A stretch of DNA of 64,000 nucleotides, from assembly GCF_963668385.1 (NCBI RefSeq), contig NZ_OY764327.1:5898724-5962723 (forward strand). The letters are read 5' to 3'. The stretch's first letter is position 1, and each line of letters starts with the position of its first letter. The position numbers were made by a program, and so were the translations under genes. The notes beneath the pieces are model-generated. The model worked only from the letters and a program-made list of their open reading frames with translations, did not search any database and was not told the origin of the DNA. The DNA comes from an uncultured Carboxylicivirga sp. GTDB lineage: Bacteria > Bacteroidota > Bacteroidia > Bacteroidales > Marinilabiliaceae. Below, piece by piece: positions 34,516-43,100 of this stretch.

Positions 34516-35769
34516 GTGGACATTTTCGATAAGATAAAAGCACACATGGGTCCTTTGGGCCAATATGGTAAGGAAGCTCATGGATATTTTATGTTCCCTA
34601 AATTAGAGGGAGAGATTAGCCCAAAAATGAAATTCCGTGGTAAAGAAGTACTTACCTGGAGTTTAAATAACTATCTGGGATTAGCTAATCATCCTGAAGT
34701 TAGAAAAGCTGATGCTGATGCAGCAGCTGAATATGGTATGGCATACCCAATGGGTGCCCGTATGATGTCGGGACACACTAGCAAACACGAAGAATTAGAG
34801 TCTCAGTTGGCTGAATTCGTAGGTAAAGAAGATGCTTATCTTCTTAACTTCGGATACCAGGGAATGGTCTCGATCATTGATACTTTGGTTAGCCGTAAAG
34901 ATGTTATTGTTTACGACTCTGAGTCGCATGCTTGTATTATGGATGGTATTTTCCTTCATAAAGCAAAAGGTGGTAAAAGCTTCGTTTTTGCTCATAACGA
35001 CATGGCAAAATGCGAAAAAATGCTTGAGTTTGCTACCAAAAAAGCAGAAGAAAACGGCGGAGGTATCCTTGTTATTACCGAAGGTGTTTTTGGTATGGCA
35101 GGTGACTTAGGTAACTTAAAAGATATCGTTAAGCTTAAAGAGAAGTTTAACTTCAGAATATTAGTTGATGATGCTCACGGTTTTGGTACTATGGGTAAAA
35201 CAGGTGCTGGTGTACCTGAACACTTTGGAGTAACTGATCAAATTGATGTTCACTTCAGCACATTTGCTAAATCAATGGCTGGTATTGGCGCTTTTGTTGC
35301 AGGGAACGAAGATGTAGTTAGTTATTTACGTTATAACTTACGCTCTCAAATCTTCGCAAAATCATTACCTATGCCAATGGTAATCGGTGCTATGAAACGT
35401 CTTGAGATGTTACGCGATCAACCAGAACACAAAGCTAATTTGTGGAAAGTTGTTGAAGCACTTCAAAGTGGTTTGAAAAGCGAAGGCTTTAACCTTGGAC
35501 ATACAGAATCTCCTGTAACTCCTGTTTTCCTTGAAGGTGATGTACCAGAAGCAACTCAATTAACAATGGATTTACGTGAAAACTACAACATTTTTTGTTC
35601 AATCGTAGTTTACCCTGTAATTCCTAAAGATCAGATTATGCTTCGTATCATTCCTACAGCAGCGCACACTTTAGAAGATGTTGATTATACTATCAAAGCA
35701 TTCTCTGAAGTAAAAGAAAAGCTAAAAGCAGGGAAATACAAGTCTGATAAAATTGCAAACGTATTGTAA
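34516..35769 (+). CDS. Alpha-oxoamine synthase family PLP enzyme (KBL/serine palmitoyltransferase-like)
   Basis: A 417-residue fold-type I PLP enzyme. Family marks are the glycine/serine-rich AYPMGARMMSGHTSKHEELE, VYDSESHACIMDGI, the cofactor-contacting ILVDDAHGFGTMGKTGAG and the PLP lysine in FSTFAKSMAGIGAF. Such enzymes condense an amino acid with an acyl-CoA; in Bacteroidota the candidates are sphinganine or sulfonolipid base synthesis and 2-amino-3-ketobutyrate CoA ligase. The substrate cannot be decided. The start is set at GTG 34516 (MDIFDKIKAHMGPLG) rather than the ATG 27 codons upstream, because a -7 promoter element lies in the extra part. Confidence 0.82.
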   Translation: MDIFDKIKAHMGPLGQYGKEAHGYFMFPKLEGEISPKMKFRGKEVLTWSLNNYLGLANHPEVRKADADAAAEYGMAYPMGARMMSGHTSKHEELESQLAEFVGKEDAYLLNFGYQGMVSIIDTLVSRKDVIVYDSESHACIMDGIFLHKAKGGKSFVFAHNDMAKCEKMLEFATKKAEENGGGILVITEGVFGMAGDLGNLKDIVKLKEKFNFRILVDDAHGFGTMGKTGAGVPEHFGVTDQIDVHFSTFAKSMAGIGAFVAGNEDVVSYLRYNLRSQIFAKSLPMPMVIGAMKRLEMLRDQPEHKANLWKVVEALQSGLKSEGFNLGHTESPVTPVFLEGDVPEATQLTMDLRENYNIFCSIVVYPVIPKDQIMLRIIPTAAHTLEDVDYTIKAFSEVKEKLKAGKYKSDKIANVL

Positions 35770-35788
35770 TAAATATCATACACTCACG

Positions 35789-35818
35789 AAAGCCAGCTCA
35801 TTTGAGTTGGCTTTTTTT
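35789..35818 (+). terminator. Terminator after the oxoamine synthase
   Basis: AGCCAGCTCA and TGAGTTGGCT pair (35791-35812, one G-T pair), followed by TTTTTTT. Confidence 0.85.
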
Positions 35819-36052
35819 ATTTCCAACCCCAGCGACCTTCCTTTTACACAGCCCTTTTAATTTATTTAAAATAGAATATTTCATCGTTCATTCAAGAACA
35901 TTTGAAGAAATATTGAATAAAATATGCTTAAATAATTTCCTGTAAAGATACTTGTCCGAATTAAACCACTCTTATTTGCCATCAAGGCAAAACAATAATC
36001 AACTAACTGTCATTTACTTTATCCAAACACCTAAGCATTCACACCTTTTTAG

Positions 36053-36060
36053 TATTTTTG
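36053..36060 (+). promoter_or_regulatory. -7 element TATTTTTG ahead of the methyltransferase
   Basis: TATTTTTG is an exact TAnnTTTG, 12 bases before the ATG at 36073. It shows that the TTG at 36058 is not the real start. The gene-free stretch 35819-36052 before it is AT-rich and shows no ORF, RNA or repeat that I can recognise. Confidence 0.45.
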
Positions 36061-36072
36061 CATTTTAAACTA

Positions 36073-36792
36073 ATGACTATTATGCAGAACGATCCGATGG
36101 GGCAAGCCGCTCTTGAATATATCAGCGGCCAGCGTGGTCTTTCAATCAGAGTACGATCTAACATAGCTGAAGATGATTTTATACCCGTTGACTATCTATT
36201 CCGGTCATTCGATCAGATGCCTGAGATAGAACAAAAAGCATTAATGCTTTGTAAAGGTGATGTACTGGATATTGGTTCCGGCGTTGGCTCACATGCTTTA
36301 TATTTACAACAAAAAGGGCTACAAGTCGATTGTATTGATACATCTGCAGGCTGCAAAGAAGTGGCGTTACAAAGAGGTATTAAGCACTTCTATCTGGCTG
36401 ATTTTTATCAGTTTGAAACAGACAAAAAGTACGACACCCTACTCCTAATGATGAATGGCATTGGATTAGCCGGTAATCTTAAAAATCTGGATCATTTTTT
36501 ACAATGCCTCAAAAAGCATCTTAAACCTAATGGACAAATACTTCTAGATAGTTCTGATTTGCGTTATTTGTTTATTGATGAAGATAGTTACATGATGGTG
36601 CCAATGGAGAACTATTACGGGGAGGTTATTTATACCATGAAATTTAAAAACCACAAAACACAACCATTTCCTTGGCTTTTTATCGATCCGGCCCTGTTAG
36701 AAGATAAAGCAACTGTAAACGGTTTTGAATTTGAAAAACTGATTGACGGTCCGCATTACGACTATTTAGCACGCCTCATACTTAAACAATAG
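36073..36792 (+). CDS. Class I SAM-dependent methyltransferase
   Basis: A 239-residue protein with a Rossmann-type methyltransferase core. The SAM-binding motif I is DVLDIGSGVGSHALYL (about 66-81), followed by an acidic VDCIDTS loop (motif II), and DTLLLMMNGIGLAGNL in the place of motif IV. The rest of the C-terminal part has no substrate-telling feature. Start choice lies between ATGs at 36073 and 36082. The gene has its own -7 element and stands alone between a terminator and the large repeat protein. Substrate unknown. Confidence 0.82.
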   Translation: MTIMQNDPMGQAALEYISGQRGLSIRVRSNIAEDDFIPVDYLFRSFDQMPEIEQKALMLCKGDVLDIGSGVGSHALYLQQKGLQVDCIDTSAGCKEVALQRGIKHFYLADFYQFETDKKYDTLLLMMNGIGLAGNLKNLDHFLQCLKKHLKPNGQILLDSSDLRYLFIDEDSYMMVPMENYYGEVIYTMKFKNHKTQPFPWLFIDPALLEDKATVNGFEFEKLIDGPHYDYLARLILKQ

Positions 36793-36899
36793 GAAATAAC
36801 GTTTATCGCTATATATCAGCGATTCATCACAAACAAACGATTACTCAGAATTGTTTTAATTCAAAACTTTATCTTTACATTGCCGTAAAAACGTTTAAA

Positions 36900-36907
36900 T
36901 ACTTTTG
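36900..36907 (+). promoter_or_regulatory. -7 element TACTTTTG ahead of the repeat protein
   Basis: TACTTTTG is an exact TAnnTTTG, 12 bases before the ATG at 36920. The TTG at 36905 that would extend the frame lies inside this element, so ATG 36920 is taken as the start. Confidence 0.45.
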
Positions 36908-36919
36908 AAACATAATACT

Positions 36920-39900
36920 ATGAAAAAGTTCCATTTTTTAATTTCACTTTGTTTGACATTCATAGTTCTTATTGATATTTCTGCACAAACAGCTCCAGTT
37001 GTAGCCACGGACGGTTACTCTCCTGTGGTTAGTGCTACAGATGTTGATTATTCAACAATAGATCTGACTCTTACTTTCGATCAGAACATTAAAGAAGGTA
37101 CAACCGGAGGTTGGTTACAAATATACAGATATAATGACAATGTGAGACTTTCCAGATACTGGATTGAACTTAACAACTCTGATTCTGAAGTCAGTATCTC
37201 GGGAGCGGATCTGATTATCACAGACCCAACAATTCCATATCTGCAAGGAACTCAATATTACATTACTATTGCGGCTACAACGATCCAATCAAATGATAAC
37301 GATTTATATTTTGCTGGAATTACAAACAAAGACACTTGGTATTTTACTACCCAATTTGCTACTCCCATTGTAATTACAGATGGTTATACTCCAGCTTCAG
37401 GTGCTACGGATGTAGATGTAACAACTAATCTCCAATTAGAGTTTGATCAAGATATTCAATTCAATTCTACAGCTTCGGAATATACTATTGCTCTTTACTT
37501 AGATGGTAACCCCTTCCCTATTGAAACTTTTAATTTTATTTCGGGAAGCACTGACAAACCTTCTCAGGTTTCTATACAAAATAATAATCAACTGATTATT
37601 AACCCAGCTAACGATCTTGATTATTCTTCTACATACTATATTACTGTAGAGGCTGGTGCTATTGAAAACACTTCAAGTATTCCGTTTAGTGGATTCTCGG
37701 ATGCTAATACTTGGAGGTTCTCAACAATTTCTCAACCTATTAGTATTTCATCATATCTTCCTATTCAGGATGCTAGCGATATTGATGTTACAACAAACCT
37801 TGAATTAACTTTCAATCAAGACATACAATTCAACTCTACTGGTACCATTAAAACAATTAAACTCTTTGAAGAGGGTAATGTATTTGCAATTGAAACTTTT
37901 CAATTTGTATCTGGGATCACAGACAGAGATTCTGAAGTTTCAATACAAAACAATAATCAACTGATTATTAACATGACCGACGATCTGACTCCTTCAACTA
38001 CTTATTATATTACGATTGAAGATGGAGCTCTTGAGAACACTTCAAATATTGCATTTAGTGGTTTCTCTGATGCTAATACCTGGAGATTTACTACAGCATC
38101 CCAAGCTCCGGTTGTAATTACAGATGGTTATACTCCAGCTTCAGATGCTACGGATGTAGATGTAACAACTAATCTCCAATTAGAGTTTGATCAAGATATT
38201 CAATTCAATTCAACAGCCTCGGAATATACTATTGCTCTTTACATAAATGGTAACCCCTTCCCTATTGAAACTTTTAATTTTATTTCGGGAAGCACTGACA
38301 AACCTTCTCAGGTTTCTATCCAAAATAATAATCAACTGATTATTAACCCAGCTAACGATCTTGATTATTCTTCTACATACTACATTACCGTAGAGGCTGG
38401 TGCTATTGAAAACACTTCAAGTATTCCGTTTAGTGGATTCTCGGATACTAATACTTGGAGGTTCTCAACAATTTCTCAACCTATTAGTATTTCATCATAT
38501 CTTCCTATTCAGGATGCTAGCGATATTGATGTTACAACAAACCTTGAATTAACTTTCAATCAAGACATACAATTCAACTCTACTGGTACCATTAAAACAA
38601 TTAAACTCTTTGAAGAGGGTAATGTATTTGCAATTGAAACTTTTCAATTTGTATCTGGGATCACAGACAGAGGTTCTGAAGTTTCAATACAAAACAATAA
38701 TCAACTGATTATTAACATGACGGATGACTTGAGTCCTTCAACTACTTATTATATTACTATTGAAAATGGAGCTCTTGAAAACACTTCAAATATTGCATTT
38801 AGTGGTTTCTCTGATCCTAATACCTGGAGATTTACTACAGCATCCCAAGCTCCGGTTGTAATTACAGATGGTTATACTCCAGCTTCAGGTGCTACGGATG
38901 TAGATGTAACAACTAATCTCCAATTAGAGTTTGATCAAGATATTCAATTCAATTCTACAGCTTCGGAATATACTATTGCTCTTTACTTAGATGGTAACCC
39001 CTTCCCTATTGAAACTTTTAATTTTATTTCGGGAAGCACTGACAAACCTTCTCAGGTTTCTATACAAAATAATAATCAACTGATTATTAACCCAGCTAAC
39101 GATCTTGATTATTCTTCTACATACTATATTACTGTAGAGGCTGGTGCTATTGAAAACACTTCAAGTATTCCGTTTAGTGGATTCTCGGATGCTAATACTT
39201 GGAGGTTCTCAACAATTTCTCAACCTATTAGTATTTCATCATATCTTCCTATTCAGGATGCTAGCGATATTGATGTTACAACAAACCTTGAATTAACTTT
39301 CAATCAAGACATACAATTCAACTCTACTGGTACCATTAAAACAATTAAACTCTTTGAAGAGGGTAATGTATTTGCAATTGAAACTTTTCAATTTGTATCT
39401 GGGATCACAGACAGAGATTCTGAAGTTTCAATACAAAACAATAATCAACTGATTATTAACATGACCGATGATCTGACTCCTTCAACTACTTATTATATTA
39501 CTATTGAAGATGGAGCTCTTGAGAACACTTCAAATATTGCATTTAGTGGTTTCTCTGATGCTAATACCTGGAGATTTACTACAGCATCCCAAGCTCCGGT
39601 TGTAATTACAGATGGTTATACTCCAGCTTCAGATGCTACGGATGTAGATGTAACAACTAATCTCCAATTAGAGTTTGATCAAGATATTCAATTCAATTCA
39701 ACAGCTTCGGAATATACTATTGCTCTTTACTTAGATGGTAATCCCTTCCCTATTGAAACTTTTAATTTTATTTCGGGAAGCACTGACAAACCTTCTCAGG
39801 TTTCTATCCAAAATAATAATCAACTGACTATTAACCCAGCTAACGATCTTGATTATTCTTCTACATACTATATTACCGTAGAGGCTGGTGCTATTGAAAA

Positions 39901-42205
39901 CACTTCAAGTATTCCGTTTAGTGGATTCTCTGATGCTAATACTTGGAGGTTCTCAATAATTTCTCAACCTATTAGTATTTCATCATATCTTCCTATTCAG
40001 GATGCTAGCGATATTGATGTTACAACAAACCTTGAATTAACTTTCAATCAAGACATACAATTCAACTCTACTGGTACCATTAAAACAATTAAATTTTTTG
40101 AAGAGGGTAATGTATTTGCAATTGAAACTTTTCAATTTGTATCCGGGATCACAGACAGAGATTCTGAAGTTTCAATACAAAACAATAATCAACTGATTAT
40201 TAACATGACCGATGACCTGACTCCTTCAACTACTTATTATATTACTATTGAAGATGGAGCTCTTGAAAACACTTCAAATATTGCATTTAGTGGTTTCTCT
40301 GATGCTAATACCTGGAGATTTACTACAGCTGCATTGATTCCAATTACAACAATAACCCCGTCTGATGCTTCAACAAACGTAAATGTTCAAACACAAATCA
40401 TTGTTGACTTTGATCAATATGCTCAACTAATTGGAGGAACTGAAATTGATGATACTAATGTATCTTCTATTATTACCTTTACTCAAGGTATAGGAGGATC
40501 AGATGTTGGCTATAGCGCAACAATCAATGCAGGCAAAACACAAATTATTATTACACCTGATAATGACTTAGCAGCACAAACTCAATATTACATTGAAATT
40601 TCTGCTATTCAAAACACAGATGGAATAGAACAAACAAGTTCTACTTCATCAACGTTTACAACTGATAAATTTAGATATTGGAACGGATCTGTTTCTAATG
40701 ATGTAACAGTTGATGCAAATTGGGACTCAGCCTTACCTCTAGGAACTTTTAGTGCAATCATACCAGCATCAGCCACTACAATGCCTGTTTATAATACTTC
40801 TGGTGATTTTAATACTTTAATAATAGAAGCTGGTGCTTCATTCACTATTACAAGTGGAGCAACGTTAGATATTAATGATTTATTAGAAATAAATTCATCC
40901 AATACACCTAGTATTGGTAATGGAGTACTTTTAAACCAGGGAACATTAAACACATCAGCTGCTGAGGTTAAGATTCATCAGAACATAAGTTCAGAACCAT
41001 ATGATTACTATATATCAAGTCCTGTAACCAATGCTACTCCAGCAAGTATTGGGGTAAATGGTCAAGCTTTTAAATTTGTTCCTGACACCAAATGGGTTAC
41101 AATGAATCCGACTGAAACGTTTAATCCAGCTGAAGGTTATGTCGTATGGAGTACTTCTGGAACAGATCTAACTTTTTCTGGTAACATTAATAATTCAACT
41201 TCATATGCATTTCCTTGCTATAGAACAACATCTCCATACAAGAACTTTGGATGGAATCTAATTGGTAATCCATATCCATGTACAATTGACTTAAATGACC
41301 TAGACATAAGTGATAACATGAACTATCACTTTCAATTAAGATTAAATGACACAGGTCAATTAGGGGTTCTTAATGAGTCTGGTTACATTAATTTAAATGA
41401 CGAACACCCGACTTACCTACCTAGTATGCATGCAGTATGGGTTCAAGTAAATATTGATTACACTTCAGGAAGCATTACCATACCAAATACTTCCAGAAGA
41501 GATTATAATTATACTTACTTAAAATCTTCTAAAGCTACCATCCCCTTTATAAAATTGGCTGGTAAAAACAGCAATGGGATAAAAGACGAAGCATTAATTG
41601 CATTCAATCCTGATGCAGTCGAAGGAGACGGTAACTTTGATTCTAAAAAATCATTCATGAATTATAACAACTCAATTATTGAGTTATATTCAATTAAAAA
41701 CAACACACAACTTGCTATCAATACCATTTCAACAGAAGACCAAACACAAGATATCAATCTTGGATATTACGCGCCTTCAGCAGGAACATACAGTATTGAT
41801 TTAGTACGATTAAGTAATTTCGAGGATGCAGAAATTATTCTAGAGGATAAACTAATACCATCAGAAACATCGTTAACTAATGCTGGTGATTCTTATAGTT
41901 TTTATACTACAAAAGGAAATGTCGATAATAGATTTGTACTTCATGTTAACAATACTGCTACATCAATTTCTAAAGCAAAAGATGAACAAATTAACATCTA
42001 TAACAATCATAAAGACATTTATATTGAAATTCCCGATTTAATTGATCCAAAGGTTGAAGTTTATGACATTGCTGGTAAAAGCATCTTAAATAAAACTCTA
42101 AATTCTAATTCCACTAACAACTTAAACATTTCGTACGAAGGATTAATCATTGTAAAAATAATATCCAAAGAAAAAGTCTTTTCTAAAAAACTTTTAATAA
42201 AATAA
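36920..42205 (+). CDS. Giant secreted protein with tandem Ig-like (Big_5/SbsA-type) repeats and T9SS sorting domain
   Basis: A 1761-residue protein. A signal peptide (ending DISAQT) is followed by one diverged Ig-like domain (about 25-148), then eight Ig-like domains arranged as four near-identical A-B pairs of 248 residues (about 149-1136), then another diverged domain. Each domain shows the ATDVDVTTNLQLEFDQDI and YYITVEAGAI pattern of Big_5/SbsA-type domains. From about 1255 there is a region with WNGSVSNDVTVDANW, and residues from about 1680 form a T9SS type A sorting domain (VEVYDIAGKSILNK ... SKKLLIK). It should be exported by T9SS and fixed to the surface or released; adhesion is a likely role. 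It is followed by a 64-codon gene. Confidence 0.88.
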   Translation: MKKFHFLISLCLTFIVLIDISAQTAPVVATDGYSPVVSATDVDYSTIDLTLTFDQNIKEGTTGGWLQIYRYNDNVRLSRYWIELNNSDSEVSISGADLIITDPTIPYLQGTQYYITIAATTIQSNDNDLYFAGITNKDTWYFTTQFATPIVITDGYTPASGATDVDVTTNLQLEFDQDIQFNSTASEYTIALYLDGNPFPIETFNFISGSTDKPSQVSIQNNNQLIINPANDLDYSSTYYITVEAGAIENTSSIPFSGFSDANTWRFSTISQPISISSYLPIQDASDIDVTTNLELTFNQDIQFNSTGTIKTIKLFEEGNVFAIETFQFVSGITDRDSEVSIQNNNQLIINMTDDLTPSTTYYITIEDGALENTSNIAFSGFSDANTWRFTTASQAPVVITDGYTPASDATDVDVTTNLQLEFDQDIQFNSTASEYTIALYINGNPFPIETFNFISGSTDKPSQVSIQNNNQLIINPANDLDYSSTYYITVEAGAIENTSSIPFSGFSDTNTWRFSTISQPISISSYLPIQDASDIDVTTNLELTFNQDIQFNSTGTIKTIKLFEEGNVFAIETFQFVSGITDRGSEVSIQNNNQLIINMTDDLSPSTTYYITIENGALENTSNIAFSGFSDPNTWRFTTASQAPVVITDGYTPASGATDVDVTTNLQLEFDQDIQFNSTASEYTIALYLDGNPFPIETFNFISGSTDKPSQVSIQNNNQLIINPANDLDYSSTYYITVEAGAIENTSSIPFSGFSDANTWRFSTISQPISISSYLPIQDASDIDVTTNLELTFNQDIQFNSTGTIKTIKLFEEGNVFAIETFQFVSGITDRDSEVSIQNNNQLIINMTDDLTPSTTYYITIEDGALENTSNIAFSGFSDANTWRFTTASQAPVVITDGYTPASDATDVDVTTNLQLEFDQDIQFNSTASEYTIALYLDGNPFPIETFNFISGSTDKPSQVSIQNNNQLTINPANDLDYSSTYYITVEAGAIENTSSIPFSGFSDANTWRFSIISQPISISSYLPIQDASDIDVTTNLELTFNQDIQFNSTGTIKTIKFFEEGNVFAIETFQFVSGITDRDSEVSIQNNNQLIINMTDDLTPSTTYYITIEDGALENTSNIAFSGFSDANTWRFTTAALIPITTITPSDASTNVNVQTQIIVDFDQYAQLIGGTEIDDTNVSSIITFTQGIGGSDVGYSATINAGKTQIIITPDNDLAAQTQYYIEISAIQNTDGIEQTSSTSSTFTTDKFRYWNGSVSNDVTVDANWDSALPLGTFSAIIPASATTMPVYNTSGDFNTLIIEAGASFTITSGATLDINDLLEINSSNTPSIGNGVLLNQGTLNTSAAEVKIHQNISSEPYDYYISSPVTNATPASIGVNGQAFKFVPDTKWVTMNPTETFNPAEGYVVWSTSGTDLTFSGNINNSTSYAFPCYRTTSPYKNFGWNLIGNPYPCTIDLNDLDISDNMNYHFQLRLNDTGQLGVLNESGYINLNDEHPTYLPSMHAVWVQVNIDYTSGSITIPNTSRRDYNYTYLKSSKATIPFIKLAGKNSNGIKDEALIAFNPDAVEGDGNFDSKKSFMNYNNSIIELYSIKNNTQLAINTISTEDQTQDINLGYYAPSAGTYSIDLVRLSNFEDAEIILEDKLIPSETSLTNAGDSYSFYTTKGNVDNRFVLHVNNTATSISKAKDEQINIYNNHKDIYIEIPDLIDPKVEVYDIAGKSILNKTLNSNSTNNLNISYEGLIIVKIISKEKVFSKKLLIK
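37366..40341 (+). repeat. Four tandem 744-bp coding repeats
   Basis: The repeat unit is exactly 744 bp (248 codons, two Ig-like domains), as shown by the recurring TAATTACAGA at 37371, 38115, 38859 and 39603. Copies differ by only a few bases. Shared variants group copy 1 with 3 and copy 2 with 4 in the A half (TCAGGTGCT vs TCAGATGCT; TCTATACAA vs TCTATCCAA; TTCTACAGC vs TTCAACAGC), which implies duplication of a 1488-bp dimer; copy 2 has private changes in its B half. Confidence 0.95.
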
Positions 42206-42224
42206 CTATCTTTGAGCTGTTATT

Positions 42225-42419
42225 ATGAAAAGAAAAAGTAAAAAGACATACCAAAAACCAGAGATGGTTACATACAAAATAGACAATGAGATTTCTCTGG
42301 TTATGATGACAGATGAGGATAATGCACCAGGAGGCCCTGGTCGAACAGCTCCTTCAACTCAATCAGAACCTTTACAACAAAATAATTTCGAATCAAATCC
42401 CTTTGAGGAATCAAAATAA
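42225..42419 (+). CDS. Small hypothetical protein after the T9SS repeat protein
   Basis: A 64-residue protein with a lysine-rich N-terminus (MKRKSKKTYQKPEM), a hydrophobic EISLVMMTDED centre and a Gly/Pro/Asn/Gln-rich acidic tail with GGPG. There is no signal peptide or membrane segment. It starts 19 bases after the giant gene and its spacer contains an exact -7 element, TATCTTTG (42207-42214), so it may be read both with and apart from that gene. The form (basic leader, short conserved hydrophobic block, Gly/Pro tail) is reminiscent of peptide precursors, but no modification enzyme is nearby. Function unknown. Confidence 0.7.
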   Translation: MKRKSKKTYQKPEMVTYKIDNEISLVMMTDEDNAPGGPGRTAPSTQSEPLQQNNFESNPFEESK

Positions 42420-42420
42420 A

Positions 42421-42448
42421 AAAACCCCGCTTTAGCGGGGTTTTCTTT
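42421..42448 (+). terminator. Terminator after the small gene
   Basis: CCCCGC-TTTA-GCGGGG (42425-42440) followed by TTTTCTTTT. It closes the repeat protein - small protein unit. Confidence 0.9.
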
Positions 42449-42469
42449 TATCTATATTATTAGTCTACA

Positions 42470-42910
42470 TTACATAGTTACCGACCAATTATCTTCTAAA
42501 TTATTTTTCCAATCGCTAAAGTTTTCCTTACCACCTCGCACTTTCCAATCCGAATCAATGGTTAACTTAGAACTTATACCTCCACGTGGATTACATACCA
42601 TGGTAATTCTAATACGCTCCGGATCATATGTCTCCATCATATGATCGTAAAACACATTTATCAATCTTTCGTACGATACAGTAATATTACGCAAATGGTA
42701 AACATACTCCTTTAAAGATTTCAATTCAATTATCCTTTTTTTAGGATAAAAGGTGATAAATACATCAGCAAAATCTGGCTGTTTCTTCACACCTAAAAAT
42801 GTAAATTCAGGAATTTTAATTTTAATTTCATAAGCTTCTCCAGTTGGATTTGGTAACGATTTTAAAATACCAGAATCAATATCTTTGAATGTTAATACTT
42901 TTTCTTCCAT
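42470..42910 (-). CDS. QueF-family T-fold protein lacking the catalytic cysteine
   Basis: A 146-residue protein of type I QueF length. It keeps the family frame: PEFT..., QPDFADVFITF, the ESKSLK-like ELKSLKEYVYHLRN, and NPRGGISS. True QueF reduces preQ0 nitrile to preQ1 and uses a Cys in FTSLCPxTGQPDFA; here the segment is FTFLGVKKQPDFA, with Gly in place of Cys and one residue deleted. The FHE motif is also altered (VSYERL). The nitrile thioimide chemistry therefore cannot work as known. It may be a diverged paralogue with another role. The frame extends one codon to a TTG; the ATG at 42908-42910 is preferred. A promoter-like element precedes it. Confidence 0.8.
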   Translation of the reverse strand: MEEKVLTFKDIDSGILKSLPNPTGEAYEIKIKIPEFTFLGVKKQPDFADVFITFYPKKRIIELKSLKEYVYHLRNITVSYERLINVFYDHMMETYDPERIRITMVCNPRGGISSKLTIDSDWKVRGGKENFSDWKNNLEDNWSVTM

Positions 42911-42942
42911 CAAAATTGTGCTTTAGTGTTTTTAATGAAGTA

Positions 42943-42971
42943 CAAAACTACATAAATTATTATCATTCAAA
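42943..42971 (-). promoter_or_regulatory. Putative promoter of the QueF-like gene
   Basis: The minus strand reads TTTG (42968-42971), 17 bases, then TAGTTTTG (42943-42950), an exact TAnnTTTG. It is about 33 bases ahead of the start codon. Confidence 0.45.
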
Positions 42972-43100
42972 AATAAACTTCAAAACCATAAGAATCACAT
43001 TAACATTCAAACTTGAATCTATAAATACCATTCTTAATTATATTTAGATGTAATACATTCAACAATTTTAGTTAATTTTGCGGCCGAAAATATTGACATC

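Noticed and set aside
37366-40341. CRISPR-like array because of long regular repeats
   Set aside because: The unit is 744 bp, in frame, and encodes Ig-like domains; there are no short repeats with unique spacers.
42911-43100. PreQ1 riboswitch ahead of the QueF-like gene
   Set aside because: No compact GC stem with A-rich tail pseudoknot is visible; the space is explained by back-to-back -7 promoter elements for the two divergent genes.
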